A model generated the notes under the pieces. The model was not told where the DNA came from. It ran no database searches and saw only the letters and a program-made list of their open reading frames with translations. Positions 1 through 9,852 of a DNA stretch of 64,000 nucleotides are shown in pieces (position 1 is the first letter of the stretch; every line of letters starts with the position of its first letter). Made by a program: the position numbers and the translations under genes. The DNA lies in NCBI RefSeq assembly GCF_011064615.1, contig NZ_JAALJH010000038.1:19947-83946 (forward strand). Direction: 5' to 3'. The DNA is from Aquisphaera insulae. Lineage in GTDB: Bacteria > Planctomycetota > Planctomycetia > Isosphaerales > Isosphaeraceae.

Positions 1-1
1 C

Positions 2-946
<945 letters not shown>

Positions 947-968
947 GCCTCTGTCCCACAAGCTCCAC

Positions 969-1029
969 CTGCCCCCCCTTCGGCAAAGGGGGGCAGCGAA
1001 ATCCCGGCTCTCCCCCCATCAGGGGGGAG
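969..1029 (+). terminator. Two tandem hairpins after fbaB
   Basis: A 9-bp stem (969-977 with 988-996, loop of 10) is followed by a perfect 8-bp stem (1010-1017 with 1022-1029, loop ATCA). Both are C-run/G-run hairpins 20 to 80 nt after the fbaB stop, with no clear T-tract. They probably end fbaB transcription or protect its 3' end. The rest of 947-1334 holds no convincing gene. Confidence 0.55.
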
Positions 1030-1334
1030 TCGGAGGGAGTTCCGTGGCCACGCCGCGGGACTCCTCGACCTCGCGCCGCGACCCGTCTGAACCGGGCCGT
1101 CGCGGCGCGGGCCGGCTGCCGTCTTGCCTCTCCCCGAGCCGGTCCCCGGGCCCCCTCGTTTTTCCATCAAGCGGGGCGATCCGGTCTGCCGATAAAACTG
1201 TTGTCGGTCGGAGGACCGAACCGGTCAGGGATGACCGCGTATGCAGGCCCCGCAAACGGTCGCGCCCACGGACGGGCAGGCGGCGCGCGGGCCACGGGGC
1301 CAGGGACGGCCCTTTGCTTTCTCCTCCCGCCCGC

Positions 1335-1850
1335 TCAGGACGGCCGGACGCCCACACCGATCAGCACGCGCTTGCCATCGTCGAGCGTCCGTTCATAGAA
1401 GAAGAGCTGATTCACGGGCGACCGGATCTCCTTCGAGAATTCCACGACCTTGCCCCGGCTGAATTCGCACCGTAACCGGATCTTGCCCGTCTCCTCGACC
1501 GCATCCTTCAGGGTCGTGCGAGCGGTGTAATCGCGGCCGACGTCGCAGGTGATCGACTCCCCGACCTTGAGCCGCTTGCTCTCCACCTCGATCAGGCGAA
1601 AGCCGTGATCCGGCATGGCCTTGCGGAGCTGAGTTCGAACACTTCCGAGCCGCGTGTCCATCTCCTTCGTCCCGGGCGTGGCCAGGATCGCCAGCACGGT
1701 CACCTGCCTGGCCCCATCTCCGCCGGCCTGCTCCTGGGCGAGGGCGAGGGCCGTGGTCGGGATGCCCGCGAGCGGCCCCGCGGCCACGACCACGATCAGG
1801 CCGCATACGGCCGAGAGCTTTGCCAGGGCGCTGGAATTCGGGCGCGGCAT
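1335..1850 (-). CDS. Secreted hypothetical protein, third gene of a sigma/anti-sigma operon
   Basis: This 171-residue protein is not recognised. It has a hydrophobic N-terminal segment (residues about 9-38) that looks like a signal peptide or anchor, followed by a small, probably beta-rich domain with no enzyme motif. The start lies 7 nt after the stop of the anti-sigma gene, so it is almost certainly co-transcribed with the sigma and anti-sigma genes upstream. A secreted product in such an operon may act in the stress response or modulate the anti-sigma factor; that is inference. Confidence 0.7.
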   Translation of the reverse strand: MPRPNSSALAKLSAVCGLIVVVAAGPLAGIPTTALALAQEQAGGDGARQVTVLAILATPGTKEMDTRLGSVRTQLRKAMPDHGFRLIEVESKRLKVGESITCDVGRDYTARTTLKDAVEETGKIRLRCEFSRGKVVEFSKEIRSPVNQLFFYERTLDDGKRVLIGVGVRPS

Positions 1851-1857
1851 CGAGGGC

Positions 1858-2484
1858 TCACTCCGACATGACCACCACGGACCTGGAATCTTCGATGCGA
1901 TTCAGGAAGTAGAACCAGGGATCCTCGTCATTGAGCGGATCGAACGACATCATGTCGACGACCCTCGGCTCCCGGTCGTCGGTCCAGATCAGGGCGACCT
2001 GCCCCTCCTCGATCTCGATCGGCGGATCGATGGAAGGCGATACCCCATTCGTCCCGGCCGACGAGGCGATCGCCGGTGCATCACTCGTCCGCGACGCGGC
2101 TTGCCACTCATGGACGAACGCCACCAGGAGCGCCGCCGCCACCGCAAGGATCGCCGCGCCGGCCATCATCCACCGGGGCCGACGCGCGGAGGCACCGGCG
2201 GACGTCGCGGGAGCGAGCCGCAGTCGGGAAGGCCGCGTCGTTTCCGCCATCGCGGGAGCATCGAGCCGGGCGTCGATCGCGGACCAGACGCGGCCCCACG
2301 CGTCGCCATCGGGCCGATCAGGGGCCGTGGCCCCCCAGAGCCGATCGAGCTTCGCGGCCTCGTCGGCCCGGCGGGCACAGGCCGGGCAGGATGCGAGGTG
2401 TTGCGCCACCGCCGGCTGGTTGGCCGCGGGGCCGGGACTGCTCAGGGAATGGATCACGTCATGGCATCGCATCGTTTCGATCAT
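1858..2484 (-). CDS. Membrane-anchored zinc-finger anti-sigma factor
   Basis: Predicted to hold the ECF sigma factor encoded just upstream at the membrane. The N-terminus has a zf-HC2/ZAS-like pattern: a Cys in MRCHD, then H-x3-C-x2-C in HLASCPAC. A single membrane segment follows (WMMAGAAILAVAAALLVAFV), and then an acidic periplasmic tail. The start at 2484 (MIETMRCHD) follows a GGAGAGG stretch very closely. An in-frame ATG at 2538 would add 18 proline-rich residues, and the ATG at 2472 is also possible. The sigma stop lies 70 nt upstream of the chosen start. Confidence 0.8.
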   Translation of the reverse strand: MIETMRCHDVIHSLSSPGPAANQPAVAQHLASCPACARRADEAAKLDRLWGATAPDRPDGDAWGRVWSAIDARLDAPAMAETTRPSRLRLAPATSAGASARRPRWMMAGAAILAVAAALLVAFVHEWQAASRTSDAPAIASSAGTNGVSPSIDPPIEIEEGQVALIWTDDREPRVVDMMSFDPLNDEDPWFYFLNRIEDSRSVVVMSE

Positions 2485-2554
2485 CCTCTCCGGGCCGCCG
2501 GGCGTCCCCGGCTCGGCATCGGCATGGTTCCTCGGCATCCGGCGGATCCGGCGA

Positions 2555-3205
2555 TCAATCCGGATCGTGTTCGTGGCTCGATCGAGGGTCGTGCAGTCGT
2601 GCTTGAAAATGACCCGGTTCGTCGAGGCCCTTCAGCTTGTCCCAGTCGAGGGACTGCTGGAGCTTGGTCCGGGCGGCGTTGATCCGGCTCATCACGGTCC
2701 CGATCGCGATCCCCTGGGTCTCGGCGATGTCCTTGTAACTCATCCCGAGCTCGGCGAACAGGATGAACGTGGTGCGGATCTTGGGGCTGAGGGCATTGAG
2801 GGCCGCGTCGAGCGCCCGCCGGAGATCTTGCCGATGCAAGCCCCGGGCCGGATCCTCGTACTCGGCCGGCTCCGGCAGCCCCGTCTTGCCGTCGCCGAGC
2901 GACAGGCCGGGCCGTCGCTTCCGCTTCCGCCCGAGGTCCAGGGCCGCATTGGCGGCGATCCTCAGGAACCAGTACCGGAACCCGCTCCTCCCGTCGAAAT
3001 CCCCGAGCGCCAGGAACGCCTTGATGAACGCATCCTGGACCGCGTCCAGGGCGTCCTGCTCGTTCCCCAGCAGCCGGTACGCCACCCGATAGGCGTCCAT
3101 CCGAAACCGCTGGAAGAGTTCCTCACAGGCCGAGCGATCGCGCCCCCGCGCACGCTCGACCAGGATCTCATCGGGCGTCTGCACGCTGGGAGGAGCCTCT
3201 ACCAT
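2555..3205 (-). CDS. ECF-family RNA polymerase sigma factor
   Basis: This is a 216-residue sigma-70 family protein with the two ECF domains. Region 2 (about residues 25-95) contains ELFQRF and DALDAVQDAFIKAF followed by FRYWFLRIAANAALD. Region 4 (about 125-180) contains ALNALSPKIRTTFIL and the helix-turn-helix stretch YKDIAETQGIAIGTVMSRI. It is the first gene of a minus-strand operon with an anti-sigma factor and a secreted protein. The C-terminal 25 residues are polar and not part of the fold. Its targets cannot be read from the sequence. The divergent PEP-CTERM gene is a candidate by position only. Confidence 0.92.
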   Translation of the reverse strand: MVEAPPSVQTPDEILVERARGRDRSACEELFQRFRMDAYRVAYRLLGNEQDALDAVQDAFIKAFLALGDFDGRSGFRYWFLRIAANAALDLGRKRKRRPGLSLGDGKTGLPEPAEYEDPARGLHRQDLRRALDAALNALSPKIRTTFILFAELGMSYKDIAETQGIAIGTVMSRINAARTKLQQSLDWDKLKGLDEPGHFQARLHDPRSSHEHDPD

Positions 3206-3663
3206 ACGTTCACCTAACCCCTCAGACGACCGCTACCGGGACCTTATTCGATTCCCGGGCCGTCTTGCTTGCCGTTCACTGCATCTTCCCCCTCGTTCAT
3301 TCCTTCCATCCTTACCTTCGTTTTCCAGGTTCTCTGCCCTCACTGTGCCTTCGCGGCTGGCCCTCCCCTTCGGCCATCTTGGATTCGAGCTTGACCGTTT
3401 CCTGGCCTGGATGCAGAATGCGGCCCTCAAGTCCCTGAGGCCCCCGCCGAGACGCCACCTCACGATGTCCTGAGCCTTCGGCTTGACTTGGGTGAGAACC
3501 ATCCCGGAAGCAACCAACCGCGTTCAGGCCGAATGACTGTCGGCCTGCGGTGCGGGCCGCGTCCGGGAAAGCGAGCTGACGCGACGAGGCAGCTAGGGCC
3601 CCTCGAAAAGAGATCGACGGGCTCGATGCAGATGATTGGCAGAGTTCAAGGAGGATCCTTGCC
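3206..3663. other. Divergent intergenic region, 458 nt
   Basis: This lies between the sigma operon (minus) and the PEP-CTERM gene (plus) and should contain both promoters. I see no convincing gene, RNA or strong hairpin. The stretch 3300-3360 faintly resembles the dispersed CTCTGTGCCTCTG-type repeat found at 16706-16740, but it is too diverged to call. Confidence 0.4.
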
Positions 3664-4326
3664 GTGACGCTTCGATGTCCATCCCCCATGGCCCTGGCGG
3701 GGACGCTGTTGACGCTGAGCTGCGGCCTCCTCGCGCCGACCGTCGCGAGCGCCGACTCGGTCAACCCCAACGCATCCTCATCCACCACGGCCACCTACCG
3801 CCTGATCAGCACGACCACCCTCCCCGCGCCCGCCGCGGACATCCAGGGCCCGCAGGTCGTCGCCATGGTCCTCCCGCCCGGGAGCATCGTCCCGCCGAAG
3901 AACGCCGACGGCACCGAGGGGAGCCCCCTGACCATCCTCCCCGACTCCACCGGCTTCGACCAGAACCAGCTCGTCGTCGCCCTCAAGGACGCGACCGCGG
4001 CCGACGGCACCCCCGAGCAGCTCTTCGGCCTGGTCTTCTTCGGCAAGGGCCTGGATCCCGGCGGCGTCCTCCATTTCAGCCTGAGCATCGCCAATGCCCT
4101 GGCCAGCAATCCCCCGGTCCTCCAGTCCATGACCCCGGGGATCATCATCACCGGCGATACCAGCAACGGCAACGGCAATGGCAACGGAGGCGGCTCGGGC
4201 TCGGGCTCGGGCGGCGGCACCAGCGGCGGCGACGGCACGAACGTCCCCGAGCCGCTGTCCATGGCGCTCTGGTCCTCCGTGCTGGTCGGGATCGCCGCGA
4301 GAAGGCGGCTCCAGCCCCGCCGCTGA
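3664..4326 (+). CDS. PEP-CTERM sorting-domain protein
   Basis: This is a 220-residue exported protein. It has an N-terminal signal peptide (residues about 1-31), a beta-rich central domain of unknown function, a flexible linker of Asn-Gly and Ser-Gly repeats (about 165-190), and a C-terminal sorting signal. The signal reads VPEP, then a hydrophobic helix (LSMALWSSVLVGIA), then a basic RRRLQPRR tail. This is the tripartite PEP-CTERM pattern processed by an exosortase; no exosortase is in the window. The start is GTG at 3664, 8 nt after a strong AAGGAGG. The linker DNA is a run of near-repeated GGCAAC and GGCTCG hexamers. Confidence 0.85.
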   Translation: MTLRCPSPMALAGTLLTLSCGLLAPTVASADSVNPNASSSTTATYRLISTTTLPAPAADIQGPQVVAMVLPPGSIVPPKNADGTEGSPLTILPDSTGFDQNQLVVALKDATAADGTPEQLFGLVFFGKGLDPGGVLHFSLSIANALASNPPVLQSMTPGIIITGDTSNGNGNGNGGGSGSGSGGGTSGGDGTNVPEPLSMALWSSVLVGIAARRRLQPRR

Positions 4327-4648
4327 CCGGACGGGCGGACTCACCGCCTCCCGCCGACCTCAACCCTCGCCGCGCCCGCAAAGAAAGCACGCCGGGCGCG
4401 GCGAGATCGACCCTGACCGCCCTCCGTACCGCCTCACTCACCTCAGCGTCCCCGCTCGACGTGCCAAAGAAGCGACTCCCTGTCGCGCGAACGGCACCAA
4501 ATCCCCTTCCGCCGGATCACCCAAACGAGACTGCGTGGGCGATATTGAATTCCCCACCACTTCATGAAATGATCGAACGGAGTCAGATCGCCAGGTCCGT
4601 CCCCTCGAGGGTCGCCCCCTCCCGTCCTCCGAACCGGGGAAGATCACC
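4327..4648. other. Intergenic region, 322 nt
   Basis: This region lies between two plus-strand genes. I see no gene, no strong hairpin and no recognisable regulatory element. It presumably carries the promoter of the zinc-ribbon gene at 4649. Confidence 0.4.
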
Positions 4649-6034
4649 ATGAGCGAATCTCCGACGCATTTCGTCGCGGTCTGCCCCAGTTGTCTCGCCA
4701 ACCTTCGGATCCGCAGCGTCTACCACGGCACCCACGTGCGGTGCAAGCAGTGCCAGTTCAAGTTCCAGGCCATCGCGGCCGGCGATGTCGACGCGCCGTC
4801 GGCGCCATGGCCGGACGAGAGCCGTGACGACTACATGGTCGTCTCCTGCCCGGCCTGCGCCACGGCGTTGGAGGTCCGCCGCGGCCATTCCGGCCGCCAC
4901 GTCCGTTGCAGCCATTGCCGGGAGAAGTTCCTCGTCGAGGACGTCGCGCACACGCCCGGCTCCTGGCCGCTGGAGGCGAACGGGGGAGATCCGCTGGACC
5001 GACTCTACAGCATCCTCAGCCCCGCCGACGATCCGCCCCCGGCGTTTGCCCCGCCGCCGGAGGGTGTCCGGTCGGATGGCTCGCCGCCCCAGCCCGCGGA
5101 GGAGCTGGCGGCGCTTCAGACGGAGCGGACGGCGCTGCTCGCCGACCTCGCCCGTCGCGACGAGGACCTTGCGCGGCTCCAGTCGGATCGCGACGAGGCG
5201 GAGGCTCGTTCGAGGCGATCGGGCGAGGAGTCCGCCGGCCTCCGGGCGCGGATCCTCGAGCTCGAGACCGAGGCCCAGGGGCTGCGAGCGCTCCTGGACG
5301 AGCACGAGTCCCGGGCCGCCGAGCACGACGAGCTCGCCGCCGACCACGCGACCCTCGGGCGCGAGCTCGACGCCGCCCGACTCCAGGTCGACGAGCTGGC
5401 CGGCAAGTCCGCCCGCGCCGAGGCGGAGCTGACGGCCGCCCGCGCCGAGGCCGCGAGGATGGAGTCTCTACTTGGGGATCTGCACGCACGGCTTGAGTCC
5501 GCGGACCGGGAGCGTTCGCGGCTCGAGGCGACGGCCCGCGATCGCGACGAGGACCTGCGAGCGGCCCGCGAGCAGGCCGAGCAGTTCGCCGAGGATCTCC
5601 GAACCCACGCCGAGCAGCTCGCCGCCGCCCGCTCGGGGCGAGCACGCCTGGAGGACGAGGTCGAGACCGCGAGGTCGAACCTCGAGGCCGCGGTGAACTC
5701 GCACACCGCGGCGCTGGCCCTGGCGATGGACGAGGCGCAGGCCCGCCACGCCCGGGGGCTCGCCGCCGCGATCGCCGAGGTCCGAGCCCATCTCACCGAC
5801 GAGTTCCAGGCGGCCCTCGCCGCCGAGCGGGCCGCCCTGGAATCGAAGCGCGACGAGGCCGCTCGGCTCGAGGCCCGGCTCCTCGAATCGGCCCGCGTCC
5901 GGGCCAACCTGGAGTCCGATCTCGAGGCCGCCCAGGCGGAGCTCGACGCCCTCCGCCGCCAGCTCAGCGAGCACCAGTCGACCTCGCGCTCCATGTCGTC
6001 GATGCTCGAGGGCATGGGCATTCGACTGCACTGA
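4649..6034 (+). CDS. Double zinc-ribbon protein with a long coiled coil
   Basis: This is a 461-residue cytoplasmic protein with no signal peptide. Two MJ0042-like zinc ribbons sit at the N-terminus: CPSC...CKQC at about residues 12-36 and CPAC...CSHC at about 67-91. A short proline-rich linker follows. From about residue 150 to 440 the chain is an almost unbroken coiled coil rich in Ala, Arg, Glu and Leu, with many RLE, ELE and EAEL heptads. The ribbons suggest nucleic-acid or protein binding and the coiled coil suggests oligomerisation; the function is unknown. Such ribbon-plus-coil proteins are common in planctomycetes. Confidence 0.8.
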   Translation: MSESPTHFVAVCPSCLANLRIRSVYHGTHVRCKQCQFKFQAIAAGDVDAPSAPWPDESRDDYMVVSCPACATALEVRRGHSGRHVRCSHCREKFLVEDVAHTPGSWPLEANGGDPLDRLYSILSPADDPPPAFAPPPEGVRSDGSPPQPAEELAALQTERTALLADLARRDEDLARLQSDRDEAEARSRRSGEESAGLRARILELETEAQGLRALLDEHESRAAEHDELAADHATLGRELDAARLQVDELAGKSARAEAELTAARAEAARMESLLGDLHARLESADRERSRLEATARDRDEDLRAAREQAEQFAEDLRTHAEQLAAARSGRARLEDEVETARSNLEAAVNSHTAALALAMDEAQARHARGLAAAIAEVRAHLTDEFQAALAAERAALESKRDEAARLEARLLESARVRANLESDLEAAQAELDALRRQLSEHQSTSRSMSSMLEGMGIRLH

Positions 6035-6161
6035 ACAGGCCGGCTCCGACCTGGAATCGAGGCCCTACGGAGCCACTCAAAGTCGTCGAGGACCTGGCCC
6101 GACGTGACCTGCCGCCGATTCTCGGACGGGGCTCAGGCCTTCCTCGCGAGGCCGTCATCGC

Positions 6162-7139
6162 TCACCGCCCGCTCCCTGGCTTCCACACCCCGAACGCCGG
6201 ATACGGCCTGCGGCGGGCGGAAAGTAGCCCCCAGGACTGCTCGATCACCAGGCCGGACGCCTCGCTCTTCCAGGGGAGGTCGAACGACTCGAAGGCGACG
6301 CCGTGAAAGACGCGGGCGGTGGGGCTCGACGCGGCGGGAGGCCGGGCGACGCGGCCGGGGGCGAGGTACGCGGCCCAGAAGGCCGCCTGGGTTTCGGGCG
6401 TGAAGCCTTCCCGGCCGGCGTGGGGGAAGCCGGTCTCCTTGACGATCACCGGCTTGCCGGAGCGAGCGGCGAGCGAGATGGCCTCGCCGCGGACCCAGGC
6501 CGCCGCCTCGGCCGGGCCGAGCTCCTTGCGGTCGAAGGCCGGGTGGACGTTGGGCGCCAGGAAGTCGCCGTAGGAGGTCAGCTTCCACTCGCCCTTCGCG
6601 TAGGCGCCCAGCGGCTCGCTCGTCCCGATCGGGACGGCGCCCGGCAGCGTCTTCCGCAATCGTCGGGCGGCCAGGGCCAGGTCGTCAGGCTCGTAGCGGC
6701 CGAACGTCAGGCCCTCATTACCCACGATCACGCCCAGGGCCAGGTCCTTCTCGTAGAGGCGGGCGAGCTCCGCCACGCCGTCGAGCTCGGCCGCCGACTT
6801 CGGATCCCAGATCGCCAGCAGCACGGCACGGAACTTCAGCTCGACGGCCAGGCCGACGATCCGGGGCGTGCAACCCTCGTTGTAGCCATAAAGGACAAGG
6901 CCGTCGAAGGCCGGCCGGAGCGCCTCGAGGTCCGCCCGGATCGAGCTGGTCGCCAGCTTCTTCTGATTGGCCTCCTGCCGCGGGTCGAGCTCCGAGGGCG
7001 TGTAGCCGACCATCGAGGCCGCGGGCGTGCCGCCGAGGTAGGCGTAGAGCGGAGGCTCATCGGCGGCCGTGCGCGAGGACAGGGCCACCAGGAGGATCGG
7101 CAGCACCAATGCGACTCGACAACGCATGCTCATTGCCAT
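6162..7139 (-). CDS. Exported GH17-like beta-1,3-glucan hydrolase
   Basis: This 325-residue protein has an N-terminal signal peptide (MRCRVALVLPILLVALSS). The mature part resembles glycoside hydrolase family 17: a (beta/alpha)8 barrel with VIVGNEGLT, holding the likely acid/base Glu, and VKETGFPHAG, holding the likely nucleophile Glu. Other barrel strands are LVLYGYNEGC and DFLAPNVHPAF. The start ATG at 7139 lies 5 nt after the stop of the PduT-like gene, so it probably belongs to that minus-strand operon. A secreted glucanase beside microcompartment proteins is unexpected. The substrate is inferred from the family. Confidence 0.8.
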   Translation of the reverse strand: MAMSMRCRVALVLPILLVALSSRTAADEPPLYAYLGGTPAASMVGYTPSELDPRQEANQKKLATSSIRADLEALRPAFDGLVLYGYNEGCTPRIVGLAVELKFRAVLLAIWDPKSAAELDGVAELARLYEKDLALGVIVGNEGLTFGRYEPDDLALAARRLRKTLPGAVPIGTSEPLGAYAKGEWKLTSYGDFLAPNVHPAFDRKELGPAEAAAWVRGEAISLAARSGKPVIVKETGFPHAGREGFTPETQAAFWAAYLAPGRVARPPAASSPTARVFHGVAFESFDLPWKSEASGLVIEQSWGLLSARRRPYPAFGVWKPGSGR

Positions 7140-7144
7140 CCTCG

Positions 7145-7705
7145 TTAGAGATATTCCTGGAACAGTTCCGGCCTCGGCCGGGGGATGACGACGCGGGAGA
7201 CGAGGAGGCCGCGGTCGCGGACGGGCTTGATGCCGGCCTCGACGCCGGCGCGGACGTCGGCCACGCCGCCGGTCATCATCAGGAGCCCCTTGCCGCCCAG
7301 GGCCATCGCGACGTGGATCCGGAAGATCGTGACGTTCGCCGCCTTGGCCGCGGCGTCCGCGGCGGCCAGCACGCTCGTGCCGCTGAACGTCTCGATCACC
7401 CCGAGCGCGCCGATCTCCTCCGGGCGCAGCACCACCGACTGGCCGAGCGCGGGGAAGATGGACTCGTGGGCGTTGGCGATCACCATGTGATCGATGACCG
7501 CCTCGTCCGCCTTGTTCAGCCCGGCCCGGATCGCCGCCTGGACGTCGCTGACCGAGCCGCCGACGACCACGAGGTATTTCCCGGAGCAGATCGTCCTCGC
7601 GATCAGCAGCTCCACCGAGGCCGACTTGAGCATCTCGTCCTGGGCCTCGATCCCCAGGCCGATGCACGAGAACTCCGCGGCGCCGATCGAACGATGTGCT
7701 GACAT
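7145..7705 (-). CDS. pduT: Tandem-domain BMC shell protein, PduT-like
   Basis: This 186-residue protein has two BMC domains (about residues 7-90 and 98-180), as in BMC-T shell proteins that form pseudohexameric trimers. It matches PduT closely: EMLKSASVELL, ARTICSGKYL and VSRVVIPRP correspond to segments of enterobacterial PduT. Cys40 in TICSGK falls where PduT has the pore cysteine that binds an [4Fe-4S] cluster, so it may carry electrons across a shell. The start at 7705 is the first Met before the domain. It lies between a PduS-like gene (31 nt upstream) and the GH17-like gene (5 nt downstream). No other shell gene is in the window. Confidence 0.92.
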   Translation of the reverse strand: MSAHRSIGAAEFSCIGLGIEAQDEMLKSASVELLIARTICSGKYLVVVGGSVSDVQAAIRAGLNKADEAVIDHMVIANAHESIFPALGQSVVLRPEEIGALGVIETFSGTSVLAAADAAAKAANVTIFRIHVAMALGGKGLLMMTGGVADVRAGVEAGIKPVRDRGLLVSRVVIPRPRPELFQEYL

Positions 7706-7736
7706 GATTTTCGCCCCCGATCCGAGCTGAGAAGGT

Positions 7737-9077
7737 TCACGCCCGGGCCTCGATCCAGACCACGCCGTCGCGGACCTCCGCGACGCGGCCGTCGATCGAG
7801 GCGTGCACCGGCACGCCGAGCGCGGGTCTGCCGTCGCGCATCGGCGGCCGGCCGACGACGTCGCCGCGGGCCACCGGGTCACCCGGCCCGACCGAGGGGA
7901 GGCAGGGCTCGCCGATGTGCTGCTTGAGCGGGATGCCCACCCGGCTCGCCGCCAGCGTGCCGGCGCGGAGCGGGCCGACGTTCCGGAAGCCGGCCAGGCC
8001 GAGCTTCCGGATCAGGCGGGCCATCGGGGCCTTGCGGTTCTCCAGGTGCAGCTCGGCTCGCCTCGGGTTGAACGGCGGATCCTCCCAGCGGCGCTTCTCG
8101 GCCCCGAGCCGCCGCTTGTTCTGGACGCAGACGTTCCGCGGATCCAGCTCCTCCGGGCAGGAATAGAGGCTGCAGAGGTTGCACTCGCAGCAGAACGACG
8201 TGCCGATCACGTTGGCCTCGCCGACCAGGTTGAAGCCCAGGCTCCGCATCGCCTTGTGAGGCTCGATCGGGTGGCCGAGCAGCCACCGCGGGCAGAGCTC
8301 CGTGCAGAAGCTGCACTGGTCGCACGCCGAGCGGCCGATGCGGGCGATCTGCGTCCAGTCCTGGCGGCGACGGCGGACGACCACGTGATCCTCGGGGAGG
8401 ACGACGACGCCCCCGGTGGTGCGGTCGACCAGGGCGTCATGATTGTCTTCCAGGCGCCCCATCATCACGCCGCCGACCACGTAGCAGGCATCCCGGACGG
8501 TGGGCCCGCCGGCCGCGGCCACGCACTGCGCCAGGGTTACGCCGACGGGCACGCGGAGCGTCACCGGCTCGGCCACGGCGCCCGCGATCGTCAGGAACTT
8601 CTCCACGACCGGCGTCTCGGCGGACCTCGCCACGTTGAGCGCGGTCTCCACGTTCATGACCACGGCGCCGACGTGGAGCGGGATGCCCCCCGGGGGGATC
8701 ACGCGGCGGAGCACGTCATACACCAGGATGAACTCGTCCCCGGCCGGGTAGGCGTCGCGGAGCGGCGCGATCCGGACGCCGCCGGGGAGCCGCGGCTCCA
8801 GGTCCTCGATCAGGTCGTGATACTTCTCCTTGATGCCGATCCAGCCGGCCGACGCCCCGACCAGCCGCATCGCGGAGCACAGCCCGGCGAGCACGCGGTC
8901 GGGATGGGCGTGGAGGACCTCCTTGTCCTTGTGGAGCAGCGGCTCGCACTCCGCGGCGTTCAGGAGGACGGAGTCCGCCCTGCCCGCGAGCTTCACGTGG
9001 GTGGGGAAGCCGGCGCCCCCCGCGCCCACGACCCCGGCCTCGGCGATGGCGGTCAGATCGATCGTGGCGGTCGGCAT
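7737..9077 (-). CDS. pduS: PduS-like / RnfC-like iron-sulfur flavoprotein
   Basis: This 446-residue protein is close to the length of PduS. The N-terminal GVVGAGGAGFPTHVKL is the glycine-rich nucleotide/FMN motif of the RnfC/NuoF fold, and NAAECEPLL also fits. Two cysteine clusters follow, CDQCSFCTELCP (about 270-281) and CCECNLCSLYSC (about 313-324), each suited to a [4Fe-4S] cluster. The C-terminus resembles the RnfC barrel-sandwich region. In Pdu compartments PduS reduces cobalamin and binds PduT; here it directly precedes a PduT-like gene. The start at 9077 (MPTATID) is preferred over 9092. The cobalamin role is inferred. Confidence 0.92.
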   Translation of the reverse strand: MPTATIDLTAIAEAGVVGAGGAGFPTHVKLAGRADSVLLNAAECEPLLHKDKEVLHAHPDRVLAGLCSAMRLVGASAGWIGIKEKYHDLIEDLEPRLPGGVRIAPLRDAYPAGDEFILVYDVLRRVIPPGGIPLHVGAVVMNVETALNVARSAETPVVEKFLTIAGAVAEPVTLRVPVGVTLAQCVAAAGGPTVRDACYVVGGVMMGRLEDNHDALVDRTTGGVVVLPEDHVVVRRRRQDWTQIARIGRSACDQCSFCTELCPRWLLGHPIEPHKAMRSLGFNLVGEANVIGTSFCCECNLCSLYSCPEELDPRNVCVQNKRRLGAEKRRWEDPPFNPRRAELHLENRKAPMARLIRKLGLAGFRNVGPLRAGTLAASRVGIPLKQHIGEPCLPSVGPGDPVARGDVVGRPPMRDGRPALGVPVHASIDGRVAEVRDGVVWIEARA

Positions 9078-9213
9078 GACGAATCGCCCCATCCCATCGG
9101 CGACACGGCCGGCCGGGCGAAGGCACCTCGCGGGACGAGGCGGCGCACCGGCTCGACCGGATCCGAGGGCGATTCTATCGCGCATGGGCCCCCGCCGCGA
9201 CGGGGCAGGGCGG

Positions 9214-9699
9214 TCAGGCCGGCTCCGCCGACAATCCGAGCGCCTGGCGCTTCTCGACGAGGAACCGGACGTGGTGGGCCACATGCTCGGTCTCGAGCCC
9301 GACCATCTCTTCCAGGGTCACCAGCCCGCGCTCGTTGTGCACGCCGGCCCGCGACCAGGCCTCCTCGGGGAGCGACCTCAGGATGTCCCCCATCTGCCGC
9401 CGCATCGCCTCCATCAGCGCCAGCTCCGGCTCGAGCTTGCGGTCGTGATACCGCATGGCGGCGGTGAACCGCGTCTCGTCGTAGCCAATCAGGAGCGGCA
9501 GGTGCTCGGCGATCACCCGCTTCATCCGATGGCACCACGCCTGGTCGCTGTCCGTCAGGTGACAGACGACCTCCAGCGTGCTCCACCTCCCCGGCACGGG
9601 CCTCGCCTCGATCTGATCGCGGCTCATGTCGGCCACGAGCCGACGGACCTGGACGGGACCCGAGAGGAACGCCTCGATCTGATCGGCGTGCGCTGACAT
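9214..9699 (-). CDS. DinB-like four-helix protein
   Basis: This is a 161-residue protein of the DinB/YfiT-like superfamily. It shows the usual N-terminal helix followed by RPVPGRWSTLEVVCHLTDSD, in which H47 should be the first metal ligand. H138 and H142 in ETEHVAHHVRFL are the C-terminal metal ligands expected for the fold. These proteins bind Ni or Zn and act as thiol-dependent transferases in known cases; the substrate here is unknown. The start at 9699 (MSAHADQIEAF) is preferred; the frame stays open further upstream but the extension looks non-coding. Confidence 0.85.
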   Translation of the reverse strand: MSAHADQIEAFLSGPVQVRRLVADMSRDQIEARPVPGRWSTLEVVCHLTDSDQAWCHRMKRVIAEHLPLLIGYDETRFTAAMRYHDRKLEPELALMEAMRRQMGDILRSLPEEAWSRAGVHNERGLVTLEEMVGLETEHVAHHVRFLVEKRQALGLSAEPA

Positions 9700-9852
9700 G
9701 GCGGGGCTCCTGGAGTTCGAAGACGGGGACGATGATTCGAGCGGAAAGACACCGTCGAGCTTCGCGGGTTCGCGGCGGCACGACCGATTGGACATGCCCC
9801 CGATCAGTCTACAGAATGGAGGACGTCGAAGGAGACAACTCGAGGCGAGTCG

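Noticed and set aside
1019..1475. Several overlapping short frames of 60-140 codons.
   Set aside because: Arg/Pro/Gly-rich on both strands with no ribosome site or family; typical of non-coding GC-rich DNA.
4160..4240. Tandem repeats that could be a CRISPR-like array.
   Set aside because: They are short GGCAAC/GGCTCG codon repeats encoding the Asn-Gly/Ser-Gly linker of the PEP-CTERM protein, without spacers.
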